A DNA stretch of 64,000 nt from Bacillus cereus group sp. RP43 (GCF_040459645.1 NZ_JARVHQ010000001.1:620001-684000), one strand, 5' to 3'. Positions 43,244 through 54,700 are shown, counted from the first letter of the stretch. Made by a program: numbers and translations. Notes: a model not told the origin generated them from the sequence alone.

Positions 43244-44830
43244 TTAAGCGATTGGGCCGCCTAAGTTAATAATATTTTCAGAAACGCTATCGAATTTTTT
43301 GAAGTTTTCTTTAAATTCGTTTGCAAGCTCAATTGCTTTCGCTTTGTAAGCATCTTTGTCAGCCCAAGTTTGTTCAGGCATTAATACTTCGTCAGGTACA
43401 CCTGGTACGTGAAGTGGAACTTCAAGACCGAAGATGTCGTGTTTCGCAGTTTCAGCTTTTGCAAGTTCACCGCTTAGTGCTGCTTGAATCATTGCACGAG
43501 TGTAACCTAAGTTCATACGCTTACCAACGCCGTATTCGCCACCAGTCCAGCCAGTGTTTACTAAGAATACTTTCGCATCATGTTTCTCAATTTTTTCACC
43601 AAGCATTTCAGCATAGCGAGATGCATCAAGTGGTAAGAACGGTGAACCGAAGCAAGTAGAGAATGTAGCTTGCGGAGATGTAACACCGCGCTCTGTTCCT
43701 GCTAGCTTACTAGTGTAACCGCTTAAGAAATGGTACATAGCTTGCTCTTTTGATAACTTACTGATTGGAGGCAATACGCCAGATGCATCAGCAGTTAAGA
43801 AAATAATTGTATTTGGATGTCCTGCAACACTTGGCAGTACGATATTGTCAATCGCATGCATAGGGTATGCAGCACGTGTATTTTCTGTTAAAGTAGTATC
43901 GTTATAGTCAGCGATGCGTGTTTGACCATCAATGACAACGTTTTCTAAAACTGAACCAAATTTGATTGCATCGAAGATTTGTGGTTCTTTCTCATGAGAA
44001 AGGTTTACACATTTCGCGTAGCAACCGCCTTCAATATTGAATACACCGTTATCAGACCAACCGTGCTCATCGTCACCGATTAATTTACGGTTTGGATCAG
44101 CAGATAATGTTGTTTTCCCTGTTCCAGATAAACCGAAGAATAGTGCTACGTCGCCTTCTTCGCCTACGTTTGAAGAGCAGTGCATAGAAAGAATGTCTTG
44201 TTCAGGTAGTAAGAAGTTCATAATAGAGAAGATTGATTTTTTCATTTCTCCAGCGTATTCTGTACCACCGATTAGTACGATACGTTTTTCGAATGAAACC
44301 ATAATGAATGCTTCAGAATTTGTACCGTCAATTGCTGGATCTGCTTTGAAGTTTGGTGCAGAAACAATTGTGAACTCTGATTCGTGAGTTGTTAATTCTT
44401 CTTCATTTGGACGAATAAATAATTGATGTACGAACAAATTATGCCATGCATATTCGTTAACAACTTGAATTGGTAGGCGATAGTTGCGATCAGCGCCAGC
44501 AAATCCTTTGAAGACGAATAACTCTTCTTTTTCTTTTAAGTATTCTAAAACTTTTGTATATAATTTATTAAAATGTTCTTCAGAGATCGGTTGGTTCACG
44601 GCTCCCCAAGCAATTTTGTCAGCAACCGATGCTTCCTTCACAATAAATTTATCTTTAGGAGAACGTCCTGTGTATTTTCCTGTTGAAGCAGAAACGGCAC
44701 CAGTAGAAGTTAATTTCCCTTCGTTTCGCATTAATACTTTTTCCACTAATTGCGGAACACTTAATTGAATCTGTGCATTGCTTCCGTTCAATAATTCATG
44801 TAAACCAATTTGGACATTCACAGTACTCAT
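43244..44830 (-). CDS. pckA: ATP-dependent phosphoenolpyruvate carboxykinase
   Basis: 528 residues. P-loop [14 protein letters not shown] followed by LIGDDEHGW, and the PEPCK lobes [12 protein letters not shown] and [14 protein letters not shown]. Makes PEP from oxaloacetate in gluconeogenesis. Divergent from metK, as I recall for B. subtilis. AAGGATGG upstream. Confidence 0.96.
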   Translation of the reverse strand: MSTVNVQIGLHELLNGSNAQIQLSVPQLVEKVLMRNEGKLTSTGAVSASTGKYTGRSPKDKFIVKEASVADKIAWGAVNQPISEEHFNKLYTKVLEYLKEKEELFVFKGFAGADRNYRLPIQVVNEYAWHNLFVHQLFIRPNEEELTTHESEFTIVSAPNFKADPAIDGTNSEAFIMVSFEKRIVLIGGTEYAGEMKKSIFSIMNFLLPEQDILSMHCSSNVGEEGDVALFFGLSGTGKTTLSADPNRKLIGDDEHGWSDNGVFNIEGGCYAKCVNLSHEKEPQIFDAIKFGSVLENVVIDGQTRIADYNDTTLTENTRAAYPMHAIDNIVLPSVAGHPNTIIFLTADASGVLPPISKLSKEQAMYHFLSGYTSKLAGTERGVTSPQATFSTCFGSPFLPLDASRYAEMLGEKIEKHDAKVFLVNTGWTGGEYGVGKRMNLGYTRAMIQAALSGELAKAETAKHDIFGLEVPLHVPGVPDEVLMPEQTWADKDAYKAKAIELANEFKENFKKFDSVSENIINLGGPIA

Positions 44831-45012
44831 ATTTATATACCATCCTTTTCATTTAATGAAATATTCCTCGTAATCCCCATCAAGAGTATAACACAATTAT
44901 ATAAATAATGTATACTATTTATTTATTTTTGTTTGTGTGAATGTATCATTTCCTTATTAATATTTCATTCTATGCGTATTGAGAAAAACTTTCAGGAAAA
45001 TGTGAATATTAA

Positions 45013-45041
45013 TTGACAAATGAATATCATTTCTTTAGTAT
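45013..45041 (+). promoter_or_regulatory. Sigma-A promoter of metK
   Basis: TTGACA (45013-45018), 17-base spacer, TAGTAT (45036-45041), just upstream of the S-box. Confidence 0.8.
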
Positions 45042-45056
45042 AGGTTGGGACGGATA

Positions 45057-45182
45057 CTCTCTTATCCCGAGCTGGCGGAGGGACAGGCCCGATGAAGCCC
45101 AGCAACCTCACTTGTAGTGGTAAATACAGGTGAATAGGTGCTAAAACCTGTGCGAGGCTAACGGTCTCGAACGATAAGAGCA
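45057..45182 (+). promoter_or_regulatory. SAM-I (S-box) riboswitch
   Basis: CTCTTATCCCGAGCTGGCGG, AGGGACAGGCCC, GATGAAGCCCAGCAACC and the closing GATAAGAG are all present, the hallmarks of the S-box. Binding of S-adenosylmethionine would favour the downstream terminator and lower metK expression. Confidence 0.96.
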
Positions 45183-45212
45183 AAGGGCAAAAAGCAGTAT
45201 GCAAGTAGCAAA

Positions 45213-45250
45213 TTAAACCTTTCCTCTATGTTAAGTGGGAAAGGTTTTTC
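45213..45250 (+). terminator. S-box expression-platform terminator
   Basis: AAACCTTTCC / GGGAAAGGTT followed by T run, about 100 bases before metK. Confidence 0.85.
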
Positions 45251-45349
45251 TGTATGCTTGTGTGGGAGAATAAATGTATGTCGCAGTTTGTGGCAAATTA
45301 AGGATGAGTTCCGTACAATATATACAATTACTGTAGGGAGGTTTACCAC

Positions 45350-46549
45350 ATGACAAAAAAACGTCATCTGTTCACATCTGAGTCTGTAACTGAAGGACAT
45401 CCAGATAAAATTTGTGACCAAATTTCTGATTCAATTTTAGATGCGATCTTATCAAAGGACGCAAATGCACGTGTAGCTTGTGAAACAACTGTAACAACTG
45501 GTTTAGTATTGGTAGCGGGGGAAATTACGACTTCTACTTATGTAGATATTCCGAAAATCGTTCGTGAAACAATTCAAGGCATTGGTTACACACGCGCAAA
45601 ATATGGATTCGATGCAGAAACTTGTGCAGTTTTAACATCTATCGATGAGCAATCTGCTGACATCGCTATGGGTGTTGACCAAGCGCTAGAAGCACGCGAA
45701 GGTCTAATGACTGACGCTGAGATTGAGGCAATTGGTGCGGGAGACCAAGGTTTAATGTTTGGTTTCGCATGTAATGAAACACAAGAATTAATGCCACTTC
45801 CAATCTCGCTTGCTCACAAATTAGCTCGCCGTTTAACTGAAGTACGTAAAGATGACACATTATCATACTTACGTCCGGATGGAAAAACGCAAGTTACAGT
45901 TGAGTATGATGAAAGTGGTAAACCTGTACGTGTGGATACAATTGTAATTTCTACACAACATCATCCAGATGTTACATGGGAAGAAATCGATCGCGATTTA
46001 AAAGAGCATGTAATTAAAGCTGTAGTTCCAGCTGAATTAATGGATGGAGAAACGAAATTCTTCATTAACCCAACTGGTCGCTTCGTAATTGGTGGACCAC
46101 AAGGTGATGCTGGTTTAACAGGACGTAAAATCATCGTTGATACTTACGGTGGATACGCTCGCCACGGTGGCGGTGCATTCTCTGGTAAAGATGCAACGAA
46201 AGTTGACCGTTCTGCAGCATATGCAGCTCGTTATGTTGCGAAAAACATCGTAGCAGCTGGTCTTGCTGACAAAGCAGAAGTACAACTTGCATACGCAATC
46301 GGCGTAGCACAACCAGTATCAATTTCAGTTGATACATTTGGCACTGGTAAAGTATCTGAAGACGTACTAGTAGAACTAGTTCGTAACAACTTCGATCTTC
46401 GCCCAGCTGGTATTATTAAAATGCTAGACTTACGTCGCCCAATTTACAAACAAACAGCAGCTTACGGCCACTTCGGACGTACTGATGTAGATCTTTCATG
46501 GGAACGTACAGACAAAGCTGTAGCTTTAAAAGAGCAAGCTGGTCTATAA
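45350..46549 (+). CDS. metK: S-adenosylmethionine synthetase
   Basis: 399 residues. [28 protein letters not shown] and GGGAFSGKD motifs. Makes SAM from methionine and ATP. GGGAGG upstream; controlled by the S-box. Confidence 0.98.
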   Translation: MTKKRHLFTSESVTEGHPDKICDQISDSILDAILSKDANARVACETTVTTGLVLVAGEITTSTYVDIPKIVRETIQGIGYTRAKYGFDAETCAVLTSIDEQSADIAMGVDQALEAREGLMTDAEIEAIGAGDQGLMFGFACNETQELMPLPISLAHKLARRLTEVRKDDTLSYLRPDGKTQVTVEYDESGKPVRVDTIVISTQHHPDVTWEEIDRDLKEHVIKAVVPAELMDGETKFFINPTGRFVIGGPQGDAGLTGRKIIVDTYGGYARHGGGAFSGKDATKVDRSAAYAARYVAKNIVAAGLADKAEVQLAYAIGVAQPVSISVDTFGTGKVSEDVLVELVRNNFDLRPAGIIKMLDLRRPIYKQTAAYGHFGRTDVDLSWERTDKAVALKEQAGL

Positions 46550-46554
46550 TATAT

Positions 46555-46596
46555 GAAAAAAAGCTTTGCGCGGTGAGCGCAAAGCTTTTTTTATTT
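46555..46596. terminator. Terminator after metK
   Basis: AAAAAAAGCTTTGCGC / GCGCAAAGCTTTTTTT hairpin; also ends the minus-strand small genes. Confidence 0.9.
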
Positions 46597-46769
46597 TGTT
46601 TTACTTATGATTTGAATACATGAATTACAATACACTTCTCCGTCTAGCTCAATATACTTTTCATATTAGTCATGCCGCTTGCCGGAAAGGGCATATGAAT
46701 CCATGCTTTTTCATACGTTTGTATTTCTTTTTTGCATGATTTACAAACTATCGGTTTCTTCTTGAACAT
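46591..46769 (-). pseudogene. Two-CXXC small zinc-binding protein gene with a one-base deletion
   Basis: ATG 46769 reads MFKKKPIVCKSCKKEIQTYE and on to MTNM, then hits a TAG at 46644-46646. In the next frame the rest follows: EKYIELDGEVYCNSCIQIIS. Adding one G after that Met joins the two frames into a 59-residue protein with two CXXC pairs, which should bind zinc. The second half is intact, so this is a recent deletion or a sequencing error. AAGGG upstream. Confidence 0.75.
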
Positions 46770-46775
46770 ATGTAA

Positions 46776-46955
46776 TTACCCTTTCATTTGACGTGCTTTA
46801 CCCGCGCAAAATGCACTGCTCAGTAAAAATAGCGTTGCGAATATAATACTTACTAATGTAGCATATGGAATTGCTCCTTTTAGAGAAAACCCCACGGTGA
46901 TTGAAGCTATAAATAAGAGGATGAATGTTGTTGTTAATTTTTTATAAAGTTCCAT
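46776..46955 (-). CDS. Small two-helix membrane protein, 59 residues
   Basis: ATG 46955 preceded by GGAGGT (10-base spacing); MELYKKLTTTFILLFIASIT, second helix LVSIIFATLFLLSSAFCAG, basic end. Six bases upstream of the CXXC gene, so one operon. Unrecognised. Confidence 0.72.
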   Translation of the reverse strand: MELYKKLTTTFILLFIASITVGFSLKGAIPYATLVSIIFATLFLLSSAFCAGKARQMKG

Positions 46956-47211
46956 AATATGTAGACCTCCGATTTATTTTGTAGTGTAAATTTAAAAATT
47001 AAATCTATTATGTAGAAAATATAAGGTGAGTTAAAGAGTAGCTAATGATGTGGAACCTAAGAAAAAATATAAAAAGTACACTCTTTTATTTTCCTTTTTG
47101 TGGGTTTACATACTTATATTGTATCATGCTTCATCGTTGGCTTCATACATAATCGTGTAAAGATATGTATGATAAAATGGAGAAAAGTCTTCAAGAAAGG
47201 AAAGATGAAAA

Positions 47212-47721
47212 ATGAGTGTAACTGAACATAAAAAACAAGCACCAAAAGAAGTACGCTGTAAAATTGTTACGATTTCCGATACACGTACGGAAGAGACGGA
47301 TAAGAGCGGACAGCTATTACATGAATTGTTAAAAGAAGCAGGTCATACAGTGACCTCTTATGAAATTGTAAAAGATGATAAAGAAAGTATTCAGCAAGCA
47401 GTGTTAGCTGGTTATCATAGGGAAGATGTAGATGTCGTACTAACCAATGGCGGAACTGGTATTACGAAGCGTGATGTAACGATTGAGGCAGTGTCAGTGT
47501 TATTAGATAAAGAAATTGTTGGATTTGGTGAGTTGTTTCGTATGATTAGTTATTTAGAAGATATCGGAAGCGCTGCGATGTTAAGTCGAGCAATCGGCGG
47601 TACGATTGGGCGCAAAGTAGTCTTCTCAATGCCGGGATCTAGCGGAGCAGTTCGTCTTGCGATGAATAAGTTGATTTTACCGGAGTTAGGTCATATTACA
47701 TTTGAGCTGCATCGCCAATGA
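47212..47721 (+). CDS. moaB: Molybdenum cofactor biosynthesis protein B
   Basis: 169 residues with [11 protein letters not shown] and the C-terminal [12 protein letters not shown] loop of the MoaB/MogA fold. AAGGAAAG upstream. Overlaps mobA by four bases (ATGA). Confidence 0.93.
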   Translation: MSVTEHKKQAPKEVRCKIVTISDTRTEETDKSGQLLHELLKEAGHTVTSYEIVKDDKESIQQAVLAGYHREDVDVVLTNGGTGITKRDVTIEAVSVLLDKEIVGFGELFRMISYLEDIGSAAMLSRAIGGTIGRKVVFSMPGSSGAVRLAMNKLILPELGHITFELHRQ

Positions 47722-48320
47722 GTAAGTTTGCTGGAATTGTATTAGCAGGTGGTATGTCGAGTAGATTCGGTGAACCGAAAGCGCTAGCGAGCTGGGGTGG
47801 GAGTACTTTTGTTGAGCATATTTTGAAAGTGATGACCACTACGCTTCAAGGAGTTGTAGTCATTAGTCATTCTGATATAAAAGAGCGAGTGGAGCAATTA
47901 GTACAAGTTCCCGTTATAGAAGATATTCCGCATTATAAAGGAAACGGCCCACTTGCTGGAATTGTATCAGGAATGGAATATATCGAAGCAGATTGGTACG
48001 CTATTATGCCTTGCGATGCACCAAATGTTTCGCAAGAGTGGTTTACTATTTTATTAGAACAAACGAGTGATGAGTATGATGCGGTTGTGCCTATTATTAA
48101 TGAAAGAAAACAACCGTTACTCGCGGCGTATCATTACCGTGTGAAAGAGAAGATTTACACTTTACTTCAGGAAGAGAAAAGAAGCATGGGGCAGCTTTTA
48201 TCACAATGTAATGTGAAATATGTTGCCGGAGAAGATGTACAAGCAAATGCAGAATGGTTTATAAATGTGAATACGAAAGAAGAATATGCGCAGGTTCAAA
48301 AAAACCTTTCAAATGAATGA
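47718..48320 (+). CDS. mobA: Molybdenum cofactor guanylyltransferase
   Basis: 200 residues; N-terminal nucleotide-binding [18 protein letters not shown] and MPCDAP metal site. Attaches GMP to molybdopterin cofactor. Coupled to moaB. Confidence 0.9.
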   Translation: MSKFAGIVLAGGMSSRFGEPKALASWGGSTFVEHILKVMTTTLQGVVVISHSDIKERVEQLVQVPVIEDIPHYKGNGPLAGIVSGMEYIEADWYAIMPCDAPNVSQEWFTILLEQTSDEYDAVVPIINERKQPLLAAYHYRVKEKIYTLLQEEKRSMGQLLSQCNVKYVAGEDVQANAEWFINVNTKEEYAQVQKNLSNE

Positions 48321-48334
48321 AAGGTTTTTTGATA
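48295..48334 (+). terminator. Terminator after mobA
   Basis: AAAAACCTTTCA / TGAAAGGTTTTTT overlapping the stop codon. Confidence 0.87.
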
Positions 48335-48355
48335 TACAGAAATTGGGGAACAATT

Positions 48356-48417
48356 ACTGTATAAAGGTATGTGAGTAAGTTGATTTTAAGGGGAATTTCT
48401 TAAAATCATCATACAGT
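48356..48417. repeat. Long imperfect hairpin
   Basis: ACTGTAT (48356-48362) pairs with ATACAGT (48411-48417), and inside TGATTTTAAG (48381-48390) pairs exactly with CTTAAAATCA (48399-48408). One-sided internal loop of 18 bases. No T run. Confidence 0.5.
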
Positions 48418-48577
48418 AAAAATACTATATAACCATATTTTAATTTTTATGGGTTTTTATTACAAGTATGTTTAGTTATGTATCTTTTTGATATAATGAA
48501 TATAGAAATAAAGCGATATTTCACCTTATGTATCATTTAGTAAACTAAAATTTATAATTGTGTAATAAACTCTCTTC

Positions 48578-48632
48578 ACGTTGTAAATAGCCAGTAAAGG
48601 TCACGTTTGTTTGCGGAACAGCTCCACGCAAA
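48578..48632 (-). pseudogene. Glycosyltransferase gene relic
   Basis: Bases 48581-48630 match 61550-61599, inside the glycosyltransferase gene, at 41 of 50 positions by eye. Translated on the minus strand the relic reads VPQTNVTFTGYLQ against VPKTNVTFTGYLQ in the intact gene. Homology ends sharply on both sides. Probably a leftover of a second copy, or a recombination scar. Confidence 0.7.
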
Positions 48633-48778
48633 CAATTATGAAAGTGATTCATATACATCTTTAGTTCTATACGATATACATAGAATATATTTACAAATAT
48701 AACATTTGATGGGTGGCGGAATGAAGAGACCTGTTTTATACTAATATTGTGTCACCCCTTCCAAGGGACAGTGCACAG

Positions 48779-48830
48779 CCGGTGATTGGCTAATGGGAAC
48801 ATTCTCATTTTGCCAGTGCCGGTTTTTTAG
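48779..48830 (+). terminator. Terminator-like hairpin in the mobA-kinase spacer
   Basis: CCGGTGATTGGC / GCCAGTGCCGG imperfect stem followed by six T. No gene is seen before it on this strand. Confidence 0.4.
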
Positions 48831-48845
48831 TAGATAATGATGATA

Positions 48846-48986
48846 ATAAAGTGAAACTATAATCAGTTGGGGTTTTGTTCATTCCCTACTGATTATTAGC
48901 CTTCACCAATCGGGCGTTTACGGGCGGCAGGGCTCCCACCTGACTTTTGAGGTGGGAGTCTTACTGCCCGCAAATAGCGGGATAAA
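48846..48986 (+). repeat. bcr1-type repeat element, copy B
   Basis: 141 bp flanked by ATAAA on both sides (48846-48850, 48982-48986), the complement of the TTTAT flanks of copy A. Shares AAGTGAAACT, CTGATTATTAGCC, CACCAATCGGGC and TACTGCCCGCAAATAGCGGG. It ends 22 bases before the kinase start and must form part of the kinase leader. Confidence 0.82.
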
Positions 48987-49007
48987 TTTTTTGAGGGAGG
49001 GATCGTT

Positions 49008-50867
49008 TTGAAAAAGATAGATTTTACTTCTATGAGAGAGCAAGTAGCTAGTTTTTATATTTATTCTATCTCTTTTCTTGGTTTAATTGCTTTTATCGTT
49101 TCTTTATTTTTAAGTAAAATGCCTTCTCATCTTATACTGCTTTTGTTGTTAATTATGTTTATGGGAATTACTGAGTATTTTCCTATCCGCATTTGGAGAG
49201 GCGGAATCACACTCAGCCTTACACTTATTTATACAATGAATTGGCAGTTTGGAATACATATAACTGTTGTTTCGTGTGTGTGTGTGATGTTATGTATCCA
49301 ATTGTTTCGCCGCTTATCTATGCAAAGGACAGTATTTAATTGTGCGCAACTTGCTCTTAGTATCTTATTAGCAGAATGGCTTTCCAGTGGATGTTTCTCT
49401 CTTTTTATTTCTGGAATGAATCTTTCAGTTTTATATGAAAAATTCATAATTTTGTTTTTATTCAGCGCATTTCTTTGCCTTTTTAACGGTTTATTTTACG
49501 ATCTTTTAATCATACTTCTTCCTCAGCCCTATCCGCTAGAAGAGTGGCGTAAAAAGAATATGTTAGTACTCTTGAGTTTGAGTTTTTGTTTATTTTATTC
49601 TTCACTTATACATATTTTAGATTACCGATATCGCGGAGTGATGGATGAAATTATGGTTCTGTTCTTCTTTTTCCCGCTTGTGGCAATCTGTATCATTAGC
49701 TCTTTCGTTAGACAAATACGGGTGGAAAAAGAACGATTATATAAGCTTTTTTCCATTACGACGGAATTAAGTCGTGGACTATCTGCTGGCAACTTACAGC
49801 AGATGAAACAATCACTGAAAGGATTTCTAGGAATACAGGCATATGTTTTATGGGCGAAAGATGAAGAGAACTGGACACTTTTATTAAAGGATGGAAAAGT
49901 ACGTCGCGATATTTCTAATTATTCTGATCTGTATAAGGAGTTTGAAGAGATATCAGAAACTGTTGTTGTTACTGATTGGAAAACAGGTATGGCTCCGGGA
50001 GATGAAGTGTTTGAAAATACTATGCGCTCTCTTGTATATTTACCTCTTAAGGTAAATCATGAATTAGTTGGAATGTTTGTGGCAGGGAAAAGCAGGAGTG
50101 CGAGTTTTATTACTGAAGATGTACAGACTTTAGCTACGTTTGCTAATCAGTTAGGCAGCTTGCTTAAAACGCGGACACTCATCTCTGAACAGGAAAAAAG
50201 AACGATTTTAGAAGAACGAAATCGAATTGCTCGTGAAATCCACGATGGAATCGCACAAGCATTGGCCGGAGTGATATTTCAGATGGAGTCGGCTCAGAAA
50301 AAGTATGTAGATCGACCAAAAGACATGCAGCAAGTGGTAGATACAAGTATAAAAAAATTACGGAAGAGTTTAAGTGAAGTTCGTTATTCTATTTATGCTT
50401 TAAAGCCATATCCAACACAAAGATTAGGACTAAAACAAGCAATTATAAATAAAATTCAATCCTTAAAACAAGAATATGGTCTAGCCATTACATATCATGA
50501 AAGAGGCCGTTCTCGAAAACTTAGTTTTACGAAAGAACGGGTTATTTTCGATACTTTGCAGGAGAGCTTGCAGAACATTATAAAGCATGCAAAGGCAGAT
50601 AAAGTTGACATTTTATTAAGCTATCAAAGGGAACATGTACTTTTAAAGGTAAAGGATAACGGAATTGGTTTTTCTCTTTTTGAATCCATGATTAAAGCAA
50701 AGCATGAGCCGCACTATGGTATATTACATATGAATGAACAGGCTGAACAGCTAGGGGCTGCCCTTCAAATTGATAGTTCAGCAGGAAAAGGGACAGAAAT
50801 CACATTGTTAATTTCAGATTCAGAAATAGGGGAGGAGTATCATGATTCGAATATTAGTAGTGGATGA
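49008..50867 (+). CDS. NarL/DegS-type sensor histidine kinase
   Basis: 619 residues. About seven N-terminal membrane helices (15-235), a GAF-like domain (about 250-385), the HisKA_3 box RNRIAREIHDGIAQALAG with His412, and a HATPase domain (ESLQNIIKHAKA, KDNGIGF, YGILHM). TTG start after GAGGGAGGG. The first gene of an accessory-looking block; overlaps its regulator by 26 bases. Confidence 0.9.
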   Translation: MKKIDFTSMREQVASFYIYSISFLGLIAFIVSLFLSKMPSHLILLLLLIMFMGITEYFPIRIWRGGITLSLTLIYTMNWQFGIHITVVSCVCVMLCIQLFRRLSMQRTVFNCAQLALSILLAEWLSSGCFSLFISGMNLSVLYEKFIILFLFSAFLCLFNGLFYDLLIILLPQPYPLEEWRKKNMLVLLSLSFCLFYSSLIHILDYRYRGVMDEIMVLFFFFPLVAICIISSFVRQIRVEKERLYKLFSITTELSRGLSAGNLQQMKQSLKGFLGIQAYVLWAKDEENWTLLLKDGKVRRDISNYSDLYKEFEEISETVVVTDWKTGMAPGDEVFENTMRSLVYLPLKVNHELVGMFVAGKSRSASFITEDVQTLATFANQLGSLLKTRTLISEQEKRTILEERNRIAREIHDGIAQALAGVIFQMESAQKKYVDRPKDMQQVVDTSIKKLRKSLSEVRYSIYALKPYPTQRLGLKQAIINKIQSLKQEYGLAITYHERGRSRKLSFTKERVIFDTLQESLQNIIKHAKADKVDILLSYQREHVLLKVKDNGIGFSLFESMIKAKHEPHYGILHMNEQAEQLGAALQIDSSAGKGTEITLLISDSEIGEEYHDSNISSG

Positions 50868-51480
50868 TCATACTGTTTTGCGTGATGGAATTCGAAGTAT
50901 ATTGGAACTCGAATCTGATATGCGAGTAGTTGGAGAAGCTGTTTCCGGGGATGAAGTAGTAAAAAAAGTGGAAGAGTGTAGGCCGGATTGTATCTTAATG
51001 GATATTAATTTACCAGGAAAAAATGGTATTGAGGCTACATCACTCGTGAAAGATCAATATCCGAACTGCCGTGTTCTCGTATTGACTATGTATGAACATG
51101 ATGAATACTTGATGGCTGCTCTTCGGGCAGGTGCAGACGGTTACTTACTGAAGGATTCATCATCCGAGCAGGTAGTGGCGGCAATCCGAATGGTATTACA
51201 AGGAGATTCTGTGATTCATCCGCGTATGACTAAAAAGTTGATTACATATCATCAGCAAACGAAATCAGAATCAAATGAAAATGAACTAACAGAGCGTGAA
51301 AAAGAAATACTATTTGAATTGGTCAAAGGTCTTAGCAATAAGGAAATTGCTGAAGCTCTATATATCAGTGACAAGACAGTTAAAATCCATGTTAATAAGA
51401 TTTTCAGAAAACTAAATGTGAAAAGCCGTTCACAAGCAGTCATATATGCCGTGCGAAATCAGCTTGTTCCATTTTCTTAA
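50842..51480 (+). CDS. NarL/LuxR-family response regulator
   Basis: 212 residues: receiver with phospho-acceptor Asp54 in CILMDINLPG and Lys in YLLKD, then a LuxR helix-turn-helix (about 150-205: LTEREKEILFELVKGLSNKE). GGGGAGGAG upstream. Likely controls the subtilase and camelysin-like genes that follow; no shared operator could be defined by eye. Confidence 0.92.
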   Translation: MIRILVVDDHTVLRDGIRSILELESDMRVVGEAVSGDEVVKKVEECRPDCILMDINLPGKNGIEATSLVKDQYPNCRVLVLTMYEHDEYLMAALRAGADGYLLKDSSSEQVVAAIRMVLQGDSVIHPRMTKKLITYHQQTKSESNENELTEREKEILFELVKGLSNKEIAEALYISDKTVKIHVNKIFRKLNVKSRSQAVIYAVRNQLVPFS

Positions 51481-51493
51481 ATAAAAATCATTT

Positions 51494-51555
51494 AAAAGAA
51501 CTACCCCGCACTTTATTATTTTACTCAAAATAATAAAGTGCGGGGTAGTTCTTTT
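51494..51555 (+). terminator. Terminator with a perfect 29-bp stem
   Basis: The arms (51494-51522 and 51527-51555) are exact complements around the loop ACTC. Much longer than the other terminators in the window. Ends the two-component operon. Confidence 0.85.
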
Positions 51556-51722
51556 GTACTATACGGTATAGAACTAATAACTAAAAAAATATTACTTTTT
51601 GATAATTTTCAGAAAAGTTTTAATTTTGTAAGATAAGAAAGTAGAGTTGTAGCCTAATAGCTTCGGAAATTTATGTTATGCAATAACTACAGATACAAAT
51701 AAATTTAGATGGGGGAACTTGT

Positions 51723-54700
51723 ATGAAGAGAGGGAAATTTGGGAGGGTTCTTACAGGAACGTTAGCTGTAGGTATGCTATTGTCACAAGGTATTCCGTAT
51801 AATGTATTGGCAGAAAGCGCGCTTGAACTGAAGCCAGTTGATAATGCGGAACAGGTACTAATGAATCTGTCTTCAGAACAAAGAAAGGCGTTGGAACAGT
51901 TAGATGTAAGTCCTAATTTTACGATTTCACCTGATATTGATTCTAATAGTCCGGAATTAGTTAACGTTATCGTGGAATTCAATCAGGCTCCGGCGAAAAT
52001 TGAAGTGATGAAACAAGCAGCGAAAGGGAAGAAAATAGCTGCTACTACTGCCCAAGCAAAAGTGGATGAAGAGCATAAAGTGTTCAAACAACATGTCGAA
52101 TCTTTAAAATCGAAGAAGGATGCCGGTACGTACGATACGAAAAAAGTGGAAATCACACGCGAATATAAAAATGCGATCAACGGTGTAGCGATGACTTTAC
52201 CTGGTGTGGCTGTGCAGGAATTGATCCAATCTGGAGTAGTAAAACGTGTCTATAAAGATTATGAAGTAAAAGTGGAACCTCCGGTAGAAACGAAAGAAAC
52301 AATCGATCCGAAAATGGCAGACAGCATCCCGCAAATTGGCGTGGACAAGCTTCATGCAGAAAATATTATGGGTAAAGGAATTAAAGTTGGCGTTCTTGAT
52401 ACAGGTGCTGACTACAATCATCCTGACTTAAAAGATGCCTATAAAGGCGGATATGATTTTGTAGATAACGATGCAGATCCGATGGAAACGACGTACGAGG
52501 ATTGGATAAAAGCTGGTAAGCCAGAATATCCAGGCTTAGTGTATTATACAAACCACGGTACACATGTAGCGGGGACAATCGCAGCTCAAAAGAAAAACAA
52601 TGCGGATTATGCTGTAAAAGGTGTGGCACCTGAAGTTGACCTATATGCTTACAGAGTATTAGGCCCTTGGGGTGGAGGGAATTCTGCGGGGATTCTTGCT
52701 GGAATCGATAAAGCGATTACAGATGGTATGGATGTCATCAACATGTCGCTTGGTGCGCAGACGAACGATCCGTTATATGCCACTTCTGTCGCAGTAAATA
52801 ACGCCATGCTTTCAGGTGTGGTGACAGTTGTTGCCGCAGGTAACGCCGGACCAAACGAAAAAACGCTCGGTTCCCCGGGAACGGCAGCTCTTGGTATTTC
52901 AGTAGGGGCAAGTGATGCTGCTATGTCTATTCCTACATTCAGCGGGAGTGTATCTAACGAAAAATTCGAAAATATGCAGCTATTAGGTAAAGATTTTCCG
53001 GATAAGTTAGAAGATCTTGGGGGACAATCGTTACCGATTGTATTTGCGGGACTTGGTAAACCAGCTGATTTTACGGGGAAAGATCTTAACGGAAAAGTTG
53101 CGTTAATTCAGCGCGGAGAAATTACGTTTGATGAAAAAATTAAAAATGCAAAAAATGCTGGAGCAAAAGCGGTTATTGTATATAACAATGTCGACGGACA
53201 AATATCTGCCTACTTAGGTGAGGGGATAGGTCTTATTCCATCTTTCCGTCTGTCAAAAGCGGATGGAGAACGGTTAAAGGCGTTAGGTGAAGTATCTTTC
53301 AAATTCGAAACGCTGGGCAATACAAAAACGGAAGGTGATCACTTAGCTGATTTCAGCTCCCGTGGGCCGGTAAATGGGAATTATGACATTAAGCCAGATG
53401 TAGTCGCTCCTGGCGTGTCGGTTTTCTCTACTGCACCGGAATATATTAACGATCCGCAGGACGGCATAAATTACGGCAATGCATATGTACGCTTGTCTGG
53501 TACTTCTATGGCGAGTCCTCACGTAGCAGGTACAGCGGCATTGATTTTGCAACAGCATCCGAATTATACTCCTTTCGATGTAAAAGCGGCTCTTATGAAT
53601 ACATCCAATGATTTGAATGGCCAGAATTCCGTATACGAAGTGGGTGCGGGGCGCATTGATGCGTATGAAGCTGTTCATACGGACACATCTATCAAAGTAT
53701 TGGACAAAACAAAAAATATCGAGAACGGAAATGTTGTTGAAATTGACGAACAAACAGGCTCGATTATGTTTGGCAGACTTTTTAAGCAAGATGATAAACC
53801 AATTGAGGCAAGCAAAAAAGTAAATGTCCAAAACAACGGCAAAGAAGAAAAATCCTTTAAAGTAGAAGTGGAGTATCACGGTGAGCGTACAGGCATTCAA
53901 GATGCAGTGAAGAATGGAATACAAGTTGAGGTACCGGCATCTCTTACAGTGGCAAGCGGACAAACACAGGAACTGCAGCCAAAAATTACGATTCCTGCTA
54001 GCGCAGCGAAAGGCAGATATGAAGGATATATTCATGTAACGAATGCGAACAATCCGGCCGAAACATATCAAATCCCATTCGCTGTCATGGTGACGGAAAA
54101 GGGATTTGAATATATAAAAACGAGTGCACCATCTGTAACAAATAATACACCTTTCTGGGATCTTTTAAACACTACGGTCCACGGAATAATGAAGTTGAAT
54201 AGTCCGATGCAAACAATCGATGTGCTTGTTAAGGACAGTAAAACAGGGAAAGCTGTAGGTTTTGTAGGAACAGCGAACACTAGTAAGTTGCACACGGACA
54301 AAGAAACTTTTCTTGTAGGAGCATTCAGCGGCATTGTCTATCCATTTACAAATGATCCTTCCAAGCCGATTAGCGATATTCCTGTGAAGCTTCCAGAAGG
54401 CGATTATATACTGGAAACGATTGGGCACGATGAGGAAGGGAAATCATATGTTGCAGATAATCCACTTATTTTGGACAATACAGCACCGGAAGTGAACATG
54501 GATAAAAAACCGGGTGTGATTGAAGTGAATGACTCCATGTTTACGGAAGAAGATGGAAAGAAAGCAGTATGGCTGCATGGAACTGCTAAGGATGCGACAG
54601 TGGATCTATTGAAATCAAAAGGTTTAAACTATGACCAATCATCTAACATCATGGAGTACTATGCAAACTCTGGAATGGTAGGTGGAAGCTTCCCAATCCA

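Noticed and set aside
48833..48852. GATAATGATGATAAT cluster resembling a Fur box
   Set aside because: Only direct GATAAT-like repeats, no 7-1-7 palindrome, and it merges with the bcr1 target site; downstream genes have no iron link.
53343..54071. 242-codon minus-strand frame opposite subtilase 1, and similar frames opposite subtilase 2
   Set aside because: Lies across well-supported catalytic and Fn3-like regions; Cys/Arg/Phe-rich composition is typical of antisense frames.
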